Source: Campylobacterota bacterium (lineage in GTDB: Bacteria; Campylobacterota; Campylobacteria; Campylobacterales; Sulfurovaceae). Taken from it: a DNA stretch of 39,258 nucleotides. Positions 25,279 to 33,626 of the stretch are shown piece after piece. The stretch spans positions 1-39,258 of the forward strand of contig WGAM01000004.1 in assembly GCA_015494795.1 (NCBI GenBank). Direction: 5' to 3'. The position numbers and the translations under genes are program-made. Positions within the stretch are counted from its first letter, which is position 1; every line of letters starts with the position of its first letter. A model generated the notes under the pieces. That model had not been told where the DNA came from. It made no database searches and saw nothing but the letters and a program-made list of their open reading frames with translations.

Positions 25279-26085
25279 ATGAAACTTACAAATAGTATTA
25301 AATCAATAGCAATAGGCTCTTTTGATGGTATTCACTTAGCTCATCAGAGATTAATATCTCAAGTAGAGGCTGTTGTTATAATTGAGAAAAATAGTGCTAC
25401 ATTGACTCATGGATATAAGAGAGTTGAGTATATTAAAAAACCTACATTTTTTTATCACTTCTATACAATAAAATCTCTATTGGCTAGAGAGTTTATTAAG
25501 AAATTAAATAGAGATTTTCCAAAATTAAATAAGATAGTAGTTGGATATGATTTTACCTTTGGATTTAAAAAAGAGGGAGATACAACTCTACTAAAAAAAA
25601 TTTTTAAAGGAGAGGTTGTTGTAGTTGATGAGGTTAAATATAATAATATCTCTATACACTCATGTACTATTAGAGAGTTTATATTAAGTGGTAACATATC
25701 AATGGCAAATAGACTTCTAAACCATAACTATAAAATATTTGGTAGAGTTATAAAGGGGCAAGGTCTAGGAAAAAGAAAACTATTTCCGACTATTAATATA
25801 AAAGTTCAAAATTATACTCTTCCAAAAGAGGGGGTATATATATCTAAAACGCTTATTGATAATATATGGTTCAATAGTATTACTTTCTTAGGACATAGAG
25901 TATCAACAGATGGAACTTATGCTATAGAGACACATATTATAGATAGAGATATTGAATTTACTAAAGAGGAGATAGAAATAGAGTTTATAGATTTTATTAG
26001 AGATAATAGAAAATTTAATAGTCTAAAAGAGCTAAAAGAGCAGATAAGAAGAGATATAGATTTAGCTCTCTACTATCTCTCTTAG
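25279..26085 (+). CDS. ribF: Bifunctional riboflavin kinase/FAD synthetase
   Basis: RibF makes FMN and then FAD. The 268-residue protein has the N-terminal nucleotidyltransferase domain (1-145) with [28 protein letters not shown] and the CTIREFI loop. The riboflavin kinase domain (about 150-268) has [19 protein letters not shown]. It is shorter than the usual 300 residues but in line with compact Campylobacterota RibF. The signature HxGH appears as HLAH, a substitution at the glycine. Its 3' end overlaps the convergent hemL gene by 24 bases. AGGAAAAA precedes the ATG. Confidence 0.92.
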   Translation: MKLTNSIKSIAIGSFDGIHLAHQRLISQVEAVVIIEKNSATLTHGYKRVEYIKKPTFFYHFYTIKSLLAREFIKKLNRDFPKLNKIVVGYDFTFGFKKEGDTTLLKKIFKGEVVVVDEVKYNNISIHSCTIREFILSGNISMANRLLNHNYKIFGRVIKGQGLGKRKLFPTINIKVQNYTLPKEGVYISKTLIDNIWFNSITFLGHRVSTDGTYAIETHIIDRDIEFTKEEIEIEFIDFIRDNRKFNSLKELKEQIRRDIDLALYYLS

Positions 26086-27357
26086 TGACTCTCTAGCCAT
26101 TAAAATAGCCTCTTCTATCATATCATCTGTTGTTTGGGTTGAGACAAATCCTGTCTCATAAGATGAACATGCTAAATATATACCCCTTTTTAACATTGCA
26201 CCATGGAATTTTGCAAAGAGTTCACTATTATTTTTTAGGGCATCATCAAAATTTTTAACAGCTTTATCTGAAAAGAAGAAACCAAACATCGAGCCTCTAA
26301 CCTCTGTTACCATTGGAATATTAAACTCTCTACTTGCCTCCTTAAATCCCTCCATTAGTCGTTTTGCTCTCTTCTCTAAAGTAGAGTATATATCAGGGTT
26401 TGATATAAGTTTTTCTAAACTAGCTAAACCTGCACTCATAGCAATAGGGTTACCAGATAGTGTTCCTGCTTGATATATTGCTCCTTCTGGTGAGAGATGT
26501 GACATAATATCTCTATTTGCACCAAATGCACCAACAGGCATACCTCCACCAATCACTTTTCCAAATGTTACAATATCAGCCTTTACATCTGTAAACTCTT
26601 GTGAACCTCTAAGAGATGCTCTAAACCCACTCATAACCTCATCAAATATAAGTAATGCCCCATATCTATTACATAGCTCTCTAAGCTCAACTAAAAACTC
26701 CTCATCAGCAGGAACTAATCCCATATTACCTGCTATTGGCTCAATAATTACACAAGCTACTCCATCTCTACTATCACTAAAACACTTCTCTACACTCTCT
26801 ATATCATTATATCTAGCAAGAAGAGTATGTTTTGTTAAATCAGCAGGAACTCCCGGGCTAGATGGGCTTCCAAATGTTGCCATTCCTGAACCTGCTTGAA
26901 CTAATAGTGAGTCAGAGTGTCCATGATAGCAACCACTAAATTTAATAAAATCATCTCTTTTACTATATCCTCTTGCTAATCTAATTGCACTCATTACAGC
27001 CTCTGTTCCAGAGCTTACAAATCTAACCTTGTCAATATTTGGAAATAACTCCACTATTCTTTTAGCTAATTTAGTCTCAACAAGAGTTGGAGCTCCAAAA
27101 CTAAGCCCCTTTTTTACCCTATCTATTACAGCTTTTTCAATATCACTATCACAGTGTCCAAAAATTAGTGGTCCCCAACTCTGAACAAAATCAATATATC
27201 TATTTCCATCTATATCTATAATATATCCACCCTCTCCTCTATCTATAAATGGTGGAGTTCCCCCTACACTTGAAAATGCTCTGACTGGTGAATCAACACC
27301 ACCAGGAATTACACTAAATGCCTCTTTAAATGCCTCTTCACTCTTTTTATAACTCAT
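26062..27357 (-). CDS. hemL: Glutamate-1-semialdehyde 2,1-aminomutase
   Basis: HemL converts glutamate-1-semialdehyde to 5-aminolevulinate, the C5-pathway entry to haem and siroheme, which several proteins in this window require (SoxA, SoxX, NirA). The 431-residue class III aminotransferase shows [19 protein letters not shown] (PLP phosphate contact), [10 protein letters not shown], and the PLP lysine in [17 protein letters not shown]. Length and start ([27 protein letters not shown]) are standard. It is convergent with ribF and divergent from the sugar transferase. Confidence 0.97.
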   Translation of the reverse strand: MSYKKSEEAFKEAFSVIPGGVDSPVRAFSSVGGTPPFIDRGEGGYIIDIDGNRYIDFVQSWGPLIFGHCDSDIEKAVIDRVKKGLSFGAPTLVETKLAKRIVELFPNIDKVRFVSSGTEAVMSAIRLARGYSKRDDFIKFSGCYHGHSDSLLVQAGSGMATFGSPSSPGVPADLTKHTLLARYNDIESVEKCFSDSRDGVACVIIEPIAGNMGLVPADEEFLVELRELCNRYGALLIFDEVMSGFRASLRGSQEFTDVKADIVTFGKVIGGGMPVGAFGANRDIMSHLSPEGAIYQAGTLSGNPIAMSAGLASLEKLISNPDIYSTLEKRAKRLMEGFKEASREFNIPMVTEVRGSMFGFFFSDKAVKNFDDALKNNSELFAKFHGAMLKRGIYLACSSYETGFVSTQTTDDMIEEAILMARESLREIVES

Positions 27358-27383
27358 ATATTAATTATCCTTATTTTTTTTCG

Positions 27384-27389
27384 ATTATA
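27384..27389 (-). promoter_or_regulatory. -10 box candidate for hemL
   Basis: TATAAT on the minus strand, about 27 bases upstream of the hemL ATG, with AAGGATAAT as ribosome binding site. Confidence 0.45.
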
Positions 27390-27486
27390 CTATCTTTCAT
27401 ATTTTAAAACTCTTGATAAAAACTTCTATAAAAGATTTTAAAATTAATATTTTTAAATATTAAATATTGTTTTATAAGAGATATAG

Positions 27487-27492
27487 TATAAT
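27487..27492 (+). promoter_or_regulatory. -10 box candidate for the sugar transferase
   Basis: TATAAT about 27 bases upstream of the ATG at 27519, with AAAAGG as ribosome binding site. Confidence 0.4.
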
Positions 27493-27518
27493 TTGTTATA
27501 TTTTTAAAAGGTAAAAAG

Positions 27519-28184
27519 ATGAACAGATTATATAGTTTGACTAAAGCAAGAAGATATACAGAATTTTTAACAAGAGAAGATAGAGAGACCAAGCAGAAAT
27601 ACTCTAAAATAGATTATATACAAAAGAGAATTGTAGATTACATTATGGCACTATCTCTATCTATATTTCTATCCCCAGTTATTTTATATACAATATATCG
27701 TATTAAAAGAGAATCTCCGGGTAAAATTCTATTTAAACAGACAAGAGTAGGATTAAATGGAGAGAAATTTACATGTTATAAATTTAGAAGTATGCATGAA
27801 AATTCTCACTTTAATCCATATACAGAGGATAATGATAGTAGAATTTTCCCTTATGGTAGATTTATGAGAAAGACACGAATTGATGAGTTGGCTCAACTTA
27901 TAAATATTATTAAAGGAGATATGCATATAGTAGGTCCTCGTGCAGAGTGGGATATTTTAGTTGACAAGTATAAAAAGGTTATTCCTGATTATAATATGAG
28001 ACACAATGTAAAACCGGGTATTACAGGTTTAGCACAAGTTAGATACCCTTATGGTAGAAATGCTTATGATGCTAGACGAAAATTAACCTATGATATGTTA
28101 TATATAAATAAGTGGTCTATATTACTAGATTTTAAAGTACTACTCCAAACTATTGGTGTAGTTTTAGGAAAAAGAGGAGTTTAA
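27519..28184 (+). CDS. Initiating sugar-1-phosphate transferase (PglC/WcaJ type)
   Basis: This family transfers a sugar-1-phosphate from a nucleotide sugar to undecaprenyl phosphate and starts a repeat unit of a surface glycan. The 221-residue protein has one hydrophobic N-terminal segment (IVDYIMALSLSIFLSPVILYTIY, about 38-60), then FKQTRVGLNGEKFTCYKFRSMH, TRIDELAQLINIIKGDMHIVGPRAE and KPGITGLAQV. The short form with a single membrane segment resembles PglC rather than the long WcaJ type. It is six bases before the GtrA-like gene. The product could feed the Wza-like exporter at 7.9 kb, which is inferred. Confidence 0.9.
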   Translation: MNRLYSLTKARRYTEFLTREDRETKQKYSKIDYIQKRIVDYIMALSLSIFLSPVILYTIYRIKRESPGKILFKQTRVGLNGEKFTCYKFRSMHENSHFNPYTEDNDSRIFPYGRFMRKTRIDELAQLINIIKGDMHIVGPRAEWDILVDKYKKVIPDYNMRHNVKPGITGLAQVRYPYGRNAYDARRKLTYDMLYINKWSILLDFKVLLQTIGVVLGKRGV

Positions 28185-28189
28185 TTTTA

Positions 28190-28561
28190 TTGATTTCAAA
28201 TAGTGCTATTAAATATATCTTTATAGGATTTATAAATACACTATTTGGATATGGGGTAATCTTTCTACTCATATATATAAATATAGAAGCTGAGATAGCA
28301 AATTTTATAGGTTATCTTTTAGGCTTTTTTCTCTCATACTACCTAAATAAAAAATATAACTTCAAAAGCAACAAGAGCCATAGAGAGGATTTTCCAAAAT
28401 TTATTATTAGTATGGCTATATCATATATATTAAATCTAACTGTTATGGTAATATCCTATAGAGTATTAAATATTGATGTATATATATCTCAAATTATAGC
28501 AGGTGTAGTATATACTATTAGTGGATATATACTCTCTAAACTTTGGGTTTTTAAGATATAA
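28190..28561 (+). CDS. GtrA-like membrane protein
   Basis: The 123-residue protein has four membrane helices and the GtrA pattern (IKYIFIGFINTLFGYGVIFLLI, IGYLLGFFLSYYLNKKYNF, ILSKLWVFKI at the end). GtrA-family proteins are thought to flip lipid-linked sugars across the inner membrane. The start is TTG at 28190, preceded by AAAGAGGAG, and is followed directly by MISNSAIKYIF. It forms an operon with the sugar transferase; a shared glycan pathway is likely. Confidence 0.85.
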   Translation: MISNSAIKYIFIGFINTLFGYGVIFLLIYINIEAEIANFIGYLLGFFLSYYLNKKYNFKSNKSHREDFPKFIISMAISYILNLTVMVISYRVLNIDVYISQIIAGVVYTISGYILSKLWVFKI

Positions 28562-28594
28562 TACAAAAAAATATCCAATAACGGAGAATATAAT

Positions 28595-29914
28595 TTGTCA
28601 AATGGAAAACTACACCTTGTAAGTTTAGGTTGCAATAAAAATCTTGTAGATAGTGAAGTTATGTTAGGACGCTTAAGAGATTATGAGATAAGTGATGATG
28701 CATCTATCTCTGATGTTATCATTGTTAATACTTGTGGCTTTATAAATTCAGCTAAAGAGGAGAGTATAAATACTATTTTAAGCCTACATGATATAAGAAA
28801 AGATAACTCTATCTTAGTAGTAAGTGGCTGTTTAAGTGAGAGATATAGAGAAGAGTTACAAAAAGAGTTACCAGAGGTTGATATATTTACAGGTGTAGGC
28901 GACTATCAACAGATAGATAGATTAATAGCTAAAAAACGAGGTGCTACTTTCTCTCCAGAGGTATATTTAGCAAATGAAAACTCAAATAGAGTAATTACAG
29001 GCTCTCTTACACATGCCTATATTAAAATATCAGAGGGGTGTAATCAAAACTGCTCATTTTGTGCAATACCAACCTTTAAAGGGAGACTACACTCAAGAAC
29101 AGTTCAATCTATAGTTAAAGAGGTAAAAGCATTAGTAGAGAAAGGGTATTATGAGTTTAGTTTTATATCTCAAGACTCATCAAGTTTTGGAAGGGATTTA
29201 GGACTAAAAGATGGTCTTATTGATATGATAGAGGCTGTTGAGAAGATTAAAGGGGTTAGAGTAGCTAGAATTTTATATCTATATCCATCAACAACATCTT
29301 TTAATCTTATAGATACTATTGCAAAATCTAAAGTTTTTCAGACATATTATGATATGCCAATTCAACATATAGATGATGAGGTTTTAAAGATAATGAAGAG
29401 AGGTTTTGGAGAGAGAAAAACTATAGAGCTGTTAGATAGAATGAAAACTAAAGATAACTCTTTTATTAGAACCTCCATAATAGTAGGACACCCCGAAGAG
29501 AATAGTAGAGCTTTTAATAGATTATGCCAATTTTTAGAAGAGTTTAAATTTGATAGAGTTAATATATTTGAGTACTCTAGTGAGGAGTCAACTCTGGCAT
29601 ATAGTATGCAACCTATCTCTCAAGAGGTTATTGAAAAGAGAGTAGCAATATTAGAAGAGATAGTAAGAAAAACAACTATAGACTCTTTAAATAAAATGTT
29701 AGGAAAAACTGTAGATGTAATATTAGAGGGAGAGAGTGATGAGCATGAGTATCTTCTATCTGCTAGACCTACTCTATGGGCTAAAGATATAGATGGAGAT
29801 ATATTAATTAATGATACCTCCGACTTACCAATTAATTTTGGCTCTATATATAGAGTAAAAATTACAGATATAGCAGGTGATAGACTTTTAGGAACTCTCA
29901 TATCTACTATATAG
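28595..29914 (+). CDS. rimO: RimO, ribosomal protein S12 methylthiotransferase
   Basis: RimO is a radical-SAM enzyme that adds a methylthio group to an aspartate of ribosomal protein S12. The 439-residue protein has the UPF0004 domain with three cluster cysteines (C13 in SLGCNKNLVDSEVM, C47 in NTCGF, C79 in SGCLS). The radical-SAM motif CNQNCSFC (C149, C153, C156) follows, with a C-terminal TRAM domain (about 370-439). The start is TTG, with CGGAGA upstream; no better ATG is in frame. It lies just before the IS4-like element, which begins 42 bases past its stop. Confidence 0.95.
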   Translation: MSNGKLHLVSLGCNKNLVDSEVMLGRLRDYEISDDASISDVIIVNTCGFINSAKEESINTILSLHDIRKDNSILVVSGCLSERYREELQKELPEVDIFTGVGDYQQIDRLIAKKRGATFSPEVYLANENSNRVITGSLTHAYIKISEGCNQNCSFCAIPTFKGRLHSRTVQSIVKEVKALVEKGYYEFSFISQDSSSFGRDLGLKDGLIDMIEAVEKIKGVRVARILYLYPSTTSFNLIDTIAKSKVFQTYYDMPIQHIDDEVLKIMKRGFGERKTIELLDRMKTKDNSFIRTSIIVGHPEENSRAFNRLCQFLEEFKFDRVNIFEYSSEESTLAYSMQPISQEVIEKRVAILEEIVRKTTIDSLNKMLGKTVDVILEGESDEHEYLLSARPTLWAKDIDGDILINDTSDLPINFGSIYRVKITDIAGDRLLGTLISTI

Positions 29915-29956
29915 TAATATCAAAAAAATTATATGTTTCAAAAATATAAAAATTTT

Positions 29957-29971
29957 CTCAGTAGTCGTCAA
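29957..29971 (+). repeat. Left terminal inverted repeat of the IS4-like element
   Basis: CTCAGTAGTCGTCAA, identical over 15 bases to the reverse complement of 31126-31140. Four T/A bases outside also match. Confidence 0.9.
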
Positions 29972-30019
29972 AAAATAAATTATAAAGAATAAGAGAGCTT
30001 GAAAAATAGTTTGATTTAG

Positions 30020-30034
30020 GGCAAAATTGCCCTT
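30020..30034 (+). promoter_or_regulatory. Hairpin in the IS4-like leader
   Basis: AGGGCAA and TTGCCCT (about 30018-30033) form a perfect 7-base stem with a 2-base spacer, just before an A9 run and the transposase reading frame. Such hairpins in IS leaders usually block translation or read-through from outside promoters. Exact role is inferred. Confidence 0.5.
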
Positions 30035-30271
30035 ATAAAAAAAAACAAACTCCAAAAGAATTGTAACAAATTAGAGCTAAAAATTAAAGAACAAACAGGT
30101 TGGAATAAAAGAAGAATATTCATAATAGTAGGATTAATCGTATCAATAATAAGATTAGGGAGGGTAAACCTAAAAAAGATAGCAACAAAGATTAATCCGA
30201 ATGAGAATATAGAGGTAAACTATAGAAGACTAAATAGATTTTTCCAAAAGTTTAGATTTGAAAAAAGAATA

Positions 30272-31123
30272 ATGGCAAAATTAATGTCAAGTTTTTTACC
30301 TGATGAGAAATGGGTATTAATAATGGATAGAACCAATTGGAAATTTGGTAAAGTACATATCAATATTCTAATGTTAGCAGTAGCATACAATGGTATGGCA
30401 ATACCGATAATATGGGTTTTACTACCAAAAGAGAGAAAGCAAGGGAACTCAAATTATAGGGATAGGATTAGAATTGTTAATAAGTTTATCAATATTTTTG
30501 GTGTAGATAAAATAGAGGTATTAGTAGCCGATAGAGAGTTTATTGGAGAGGTATGGTTTAGATGGTTAAAAAAGAGAAAAGTATCTTTTGTAATAAGAAT
30601 AAAAAATGGACATAAAGTTAAAATTGGTAGAGGAGATATAAAAGTTCAATCTCTATTTAGCTCTTTAAAAGTTAATCAACATGCTTTTTATCGAACAAGA
30701 AAAACAATCTATTCTTATCAATATCTATCACTTATTGCTTTAAGAGTTAAAAATGAATATATTATTTTGGCTACCAATATCAAACAAGAAAAAGCTCTTA
30801 GTTATTATAAGAAAAGATGGGAGATAGAGACACTATTTTCTGCTTTTAAAATTAGAGGTTTTAATCTTGAAGAGACACATATGTCTGCTAATCATAAAAT
30901 AGATTCTCTTATTGCTATTTTAAGTTTAGCATTTGTTTGGTGTTATACTATTGGTGAATGGTTAAATAGTAAAAAAGCAATCAAAACCCTAAATCATGGG
31001 CGTAAAGCTAAAAGTTTATTCCTTGCTGGATTTGAATATTTAGATGATATATTTTCTAACTATCAACTTAGAGGAAGACAATTAGCTTTTGTTATTAGAC
31101 AATTTAATATTGGAGGAGATTAA
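30272..31123 (+). CDS. IS4-family transposase (start uncertain)
   Basis: From ATG 30272 the product is 283 residues with the DDE catalytic core: D19 (MDRTNWKFG), D87 (VADREFIG) and the YREK signature (Y179, R182, E186, K193). The frame stays open back to 30020 and the translated upstream part (GWNKRRIFIIVGLIVSI...) looks like a real N-terminal domain, giving about 365 residues. No ATG, GTG or TTG is in frame there, so the true start may be ATT/ATA, or the frame is entered through the A9 run, or the gene is damaged. Codon use is like the host. Confidence 0.85.
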   Translation: MAKLMSSFLPDEKWVLIMDRTNWKFGKVHINILMLAVAYNGMAIPIIWVLLPKERKQGNSNYRDRIRIVNKFINIFGVDKIEVLVADREFIGEVWFRWLKKRKVSFVIRIKNGHKVKIGRGDIKVQSLFSSLKVNQHAFYRTRKTIYSYQYLSLIALRVKNEYIILATNIKQEKALSYYKKRWEIETLFSAFKIRGFNLEETHMSANHKIDSLIAILSLAFVWCYTIGEWLNSKKAIKTLNHGRKAKSLFLAGFEYLDDIFSNYQLRGRQLAFVIRQFNIGGD

Positions 31124-31125
31124 AA

Positions 31126-31140
31126 TTGACGACTACTGAG
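31126..31140 (-). repeat. Right terminal inverted repeat of the IS4-like element
   Basis: TTGACGACTACTGAG, the reverse complement of the left repeat over all 15 bases. Confidence 0.9.
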
Positions 31141-31152
31141 AAAAATCTTCAA

Positions 31153-31172
31153 GCCTCACCCTTTAGGGTGGG
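31153..31172. terminator. GC-rich hairpin between IS and antitoxin-like gene
   Basis: CCTCACCC and GGGTGGGG pair over eight bases (one G:T) around a TTTA loop. It is by far the most GC-rich hairpin in the region and encodes the last residues of the antitoxin-like protein. It could be a terminator, and also resembles the right-end hairpin of IS200/IS605 elements. Confidence 0.5.
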
Positions 31173-31413
31173 GTAATTGACACTCTTCAAAAGCCTCTTT
31201 TAGTTTAGAGTGTATTTTAGGTGGTCTATCAAGTGCTTCTAAAAATAGTTCAGAATCTTTAGCACTTAAACAGATTGTATTATTTGAAACAGAGGTATTA
31301 AAAGTTGGCTTATCTACTATAATATTTTCAACAATGCCATCTTTTAGATTTTGGAGCATAGAGAGTAAAAAATCTATATGGTTGCTATGAACATTTAATT
31401 GTATTGTTTGCAC
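31156..31413 (-). CDS. Orphan DUF1778-like antitoxin with altered C-terminus
   Basis: The 85-residue protein has an N-terminal segment (MQTIQLNVHSNHIDFLLSMLQNLKDG) typical of small antitoxins in this group. The C-terminal half ICLSAKDSELFLEALDRPPKIHSKLKEAF strongly recalls the DUF1778 (TacA-like) pattern, where it wraps a GNAT toxin. No toxin gene follows: the next bases downstream are the GC-rich hairpin and the IS4-like element. The last residues (QLPHPKG) are encoded by the hairpin itself and look like replaced sequence. It is likely a residual antitoxin or decayed TA module. Confidence 0.55.
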   Translation of the reverse strand: MQTIQLNVHSNHIDFLLSMLQNLKDGIVENIIVDKPTFNTSVSNNTICLSAKDSELFLEALDRPPKIHSKLKEAFEECQLPHPKG

Positions 31414-31451
31414 TATTGACTCCTTTTTTATCTTAGTATATCAAAAAAGAT

Positions 31452-31769
31452 TTAAATCCTCCATAGCAAGTACTTTTCAAATGCCTCAGTAATGCTTTCA
31501 GCCTCGACAAGCCCTTCAAAAAATATCTCTCCATCAAGTACCAGTGTTGGGTCTTTGCTAATGCCTTTTTCAACAGCTTTAAGTGTGTCATATTCAAAAG
31601 TAAATTTTAAACGCAACGGCAGATGTTTAATGGCACAACTTAAACGCTTGGAAAACTTTGCTGTATTTACTTTATCTCCATACAAAATAGCATGAAAGAG
31701 AGGACAGTCTGTTTTATTGGCATTTAAAATTTCTCCATTACTCATTGTATGACAGGCTTCATTTTGCAT
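31452..31769 (-). CDS. Thioredoxin-fold protein without CxxC, in an ABC efflux operon
   Basis: The 105-residue protein ends with DPTLVLDGEIFFEGLVEAESITEAFEKYL, the thioredoxin-like second half (cis-Pro then a strand and helix) of small Thioredoxin_3-type proteins. The first half has cysteines at 6, 22 and 45 (EACH, KTDCPLF, LSCAIK) but no CxxC at the usual place. A redox or metal/cluster-binding role is possible; function is unknown. Its first base is the last base of the ATPase gene, so the two are translationally coupled. Confidence 0.6.
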   Translation of the reverse strand: MQNEACHTMSNGEILNANKTDCPLFHAILYGDKVNTAKFSKRLSCAIKHLPLRLKFTFEYDTLKAVEKGISKDPTLVLDGEIFFEGLVEAESITEAFEKYLLWRI

Positions 31770-32479
31770 TATTCAATCTCCTTAATATTTGATTTTTGAA
31801 CTACTTTTTTATCTTCAATAATAAGAACTCTATCACACAATGGTAGCATAGCTTCATCATGTGTTACCATTATTACAGCTACATCTTGTTCAACGGCTAT
31901 TTTTTTAAGCATTTTTACAACATCTACAGAGCGTTTTGAGTCAAGTGCTGCTGTTGGTTCATCGGCTAATATTATTTCTGGATTGTTCATTAATGCTCTA
32001 GCTATGGCTACTCGTTGGTTTTGTCCTCCACTAAGTTGGCTAGGCATGGCTATCTCTTTGTCTGCTATATCAAAATATTTTAATAGCTCTTTTGCTCTTG
32101 AGTGAGATTCTTTTTCATCTATCTTATTTGCTTGTGGTAGAAGAGTTAGATTGTCTATAATATTTAAAAAAGGGATAAGATAGTGTGCTTGAAAAATAAA
32201 TCCAATCTTCTCTCTTCTGATTTTTCGTGTCTCTTTTGTAAGCCATCTGTTTTCATACACTTTTTCATCTCCTAACCATATTGTTCCAGAGTTTGGTTCA
32301 TTAACACAGCCTATCATCATAAGAAGTGTTGTTTTTCCTGCACCACTTGGAGCGATTAGTGCTACAAGCTCTCCTTTATCAACACTAAAATTGGCATTAT
32401 GAATAACATCTACAAAAGTATCACCTTTTCCAAAACTTTTATTTAGATTTTCAACTTTTATTGCCTGTTTTTTACTCAT
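31769..32479 (-). CDS. ABC transporter ATPase (LolD/MacB/DevA type)
   Basis: The 236-residue nucleotide-binding protein has Walker A APSGAGKTT (about 43-51), Q-loop FIFQAHYLIPFLNI, signature LSGGQNQR (about 143-150), Walker B IILADEP and the H-switch MVTHDEAM. This is the family that powers mechanotransmission-type exporters such as MacAB and DevBCA. It is one base after the permease gene and part of the TolC-HlyD-permease-ATPase operon. Exported substrate is unknown. Confidence 0.93.
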   Translation of the reverse strand: MSKKQAIKVENLNKSFGKGDTFVDVIHNANFSVDKGELVALIAPSGAGKTTLLMMIGCVNEPNSGTIWLGDEKVYENRWLTKETRKIRREKIGFIFQAHYLIPFLNIIDNLTLLPQANKIDEKESHSRAKELLKYFDIADKEIAMPSQLSGGQNQRVAIARALMNNPEIILADEPTAALDSKRSVDVVKMLKKIAVEQDVAVIMVTHDEAMLPLCDRVLIIEDKKVVQKSNIKEIE

Positions 32480-32480
32480 A

Positions 32481-33626
32481 TTAGCCTCCTATTGCTGATG
32501 TTGGGTCAGCACTTATCACTTTTTTTACACCAATAAAAGAGGCAAAAATTGAAGCAATAACCACAATAATAAAAAGCATAAAAGAGTCAGATGATAAAAG
32601 CACCACATTTTTTGGAAATTTATTATAGATGAGGTGAGAAAATATATTTCCAAATACAAAAGCAAGTATTCCAAGTATAAGTGTCTCTTCTACAATCATT
32701 TTTATAATAGTTATATTAGGGATTCCAATAAGTTTCATTATAGATATCTCCTTGATTTTTTCAAGTGTCATTGTGTAGATAATAAGCGAAATAATAATGG
32801 TTGCTACTACCACTAAAATAATGGTAAAAAGTCCAATCTGTTTAGAGGCTTTTTCTACAACATATTTTGTAAGTACATAAGTTTGCTGTTTTCTAGTATA
32901 GACACTTTTATGTAGCCATTTTCTAAGCTCTTTTGCTGTTTTATCTACATTATAAGTTGGATTGATTGTTGCTACAATTGTATTGACTAAATGTGCATCT
33001 CTATTGACAATACCACGAGCTTTATCTGTTTGTACTCTTTTATTTGTATAGGTAAATTGTAGTGTTTGGGCATCTTTTAATGAAAGATAGACAAGTGCAT
33101 CACCACCTGAAGCAACTGTACCATGTGTAATTCCTACAACAGTATAGATATCTCTTCCTAAATGAATTTTATTACCAAGTTTAAATCCTGTTTTATCTCC
33201 TATGACTATCTCATAGTGTTCATTTCTTAGTACTCTTCCTGCTATTAATCTCTTAGGATTAATTGGGTTTATATCACCATAGATATCATAACCAATAGCC
33301 ATAACAGAGATTTGTCTATTGCCATTTAAAATTTGCAAATTTTGAAAGGTTATGGCTTCTGCTTTATCTATTGCCTGATAGCCTTTTAGAGTATTTTTTA
33401 AATCTTCATGAACTCTTGAAGCCTCGGCAAATGGTCCAAGAGTGTTTTCTTGAACTACCCATAAATCAACATTTAAATCATCTAAAATCACATTTGCATC
33501 AGCAATCATTCCTCTATAAACACCCACCATAATAAGAACAATTCCAAGAAGCATACCAACACCCATAGCTGTTACAATAAACTTACCAAGTGTATGTTTA
33601 ATGTCCTCTTTTGCAAGATGAATCAT
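32481..33626 (-). CDS. ABC transporter permease (DevC/FtsX-like)
   Basis: The 381-residue protein has TM1 (about 14-38, FIVTAMGVGMLLGIVLIMVGVY), a periplasmic MacB_PCD-like domain (about 40-255), and three helices in the FtsX region (about 262-375). The last cytoplasmic tail (VISADPTSAIGG) is typical. The topology matches MacB/DevC permeases that work with an HlyD adaptor and TolC. Its ATG overlaps the end of the adaptor gene by four bases. Confidence 0.9.
   Translation of the reverse strand: MIHLAKEDIKHTLGKFIVTAMGVGMLLGIVLIMVGVYRGMIADANVILDDLNVDLWVVQENTLGPFAEASRVHEDLKNTLKGYQAIDKAEAITFQNLQILNGNRQISVMAIGYDIYGDINPINPKRLIAGRVLRNEHYEIVIGDKTGFKLGNKIHLGRDIYTVVGITHGTVASGGDALVYLSLKDAQTLQFTYTNKRVQTDKARGIVNRDAHLVNTIVATINPTYNVDKTAKELRKWLHKSVYTRKQQTYVLTKYVVEKASKQIGLFTIILVVVATIIISLIIYTMTLEKIKEISIMKLIGIPNITIIKMIVEETLILGILAFVFGNIFSHLIYNKFPKNVVLLSSDSFMLFIIVVIASIFASFIGVKKVISADPTSAIGG

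Larger units (their letters stand above)
29957..31140 (+). mobile_element. IS4-like insertion sequence
   Basis: The element is bounded by CTCAGTAGTCGTCAA at 29957-29971 and its exact reverse complement at 31126-31140, giving 1184 bp. Flanking 9-mers AAAAATTTT (left) and AAAAATCTT (right) match at 8 of 9 positions and may be a slightly decayed target duplication. One transposase gene fills it. The match is one base short of perfect, so insertion is probably not very recent, or the flank similarity is chance. Confidence 0.88.

Noticed and set aside
29948-29956. Exact target-site duplication for the IS4-like element
   Set aside because: The flanks match at only 8 of 9 bases in A/T-rich DNA, so it is described as possible rather than called as a feature.
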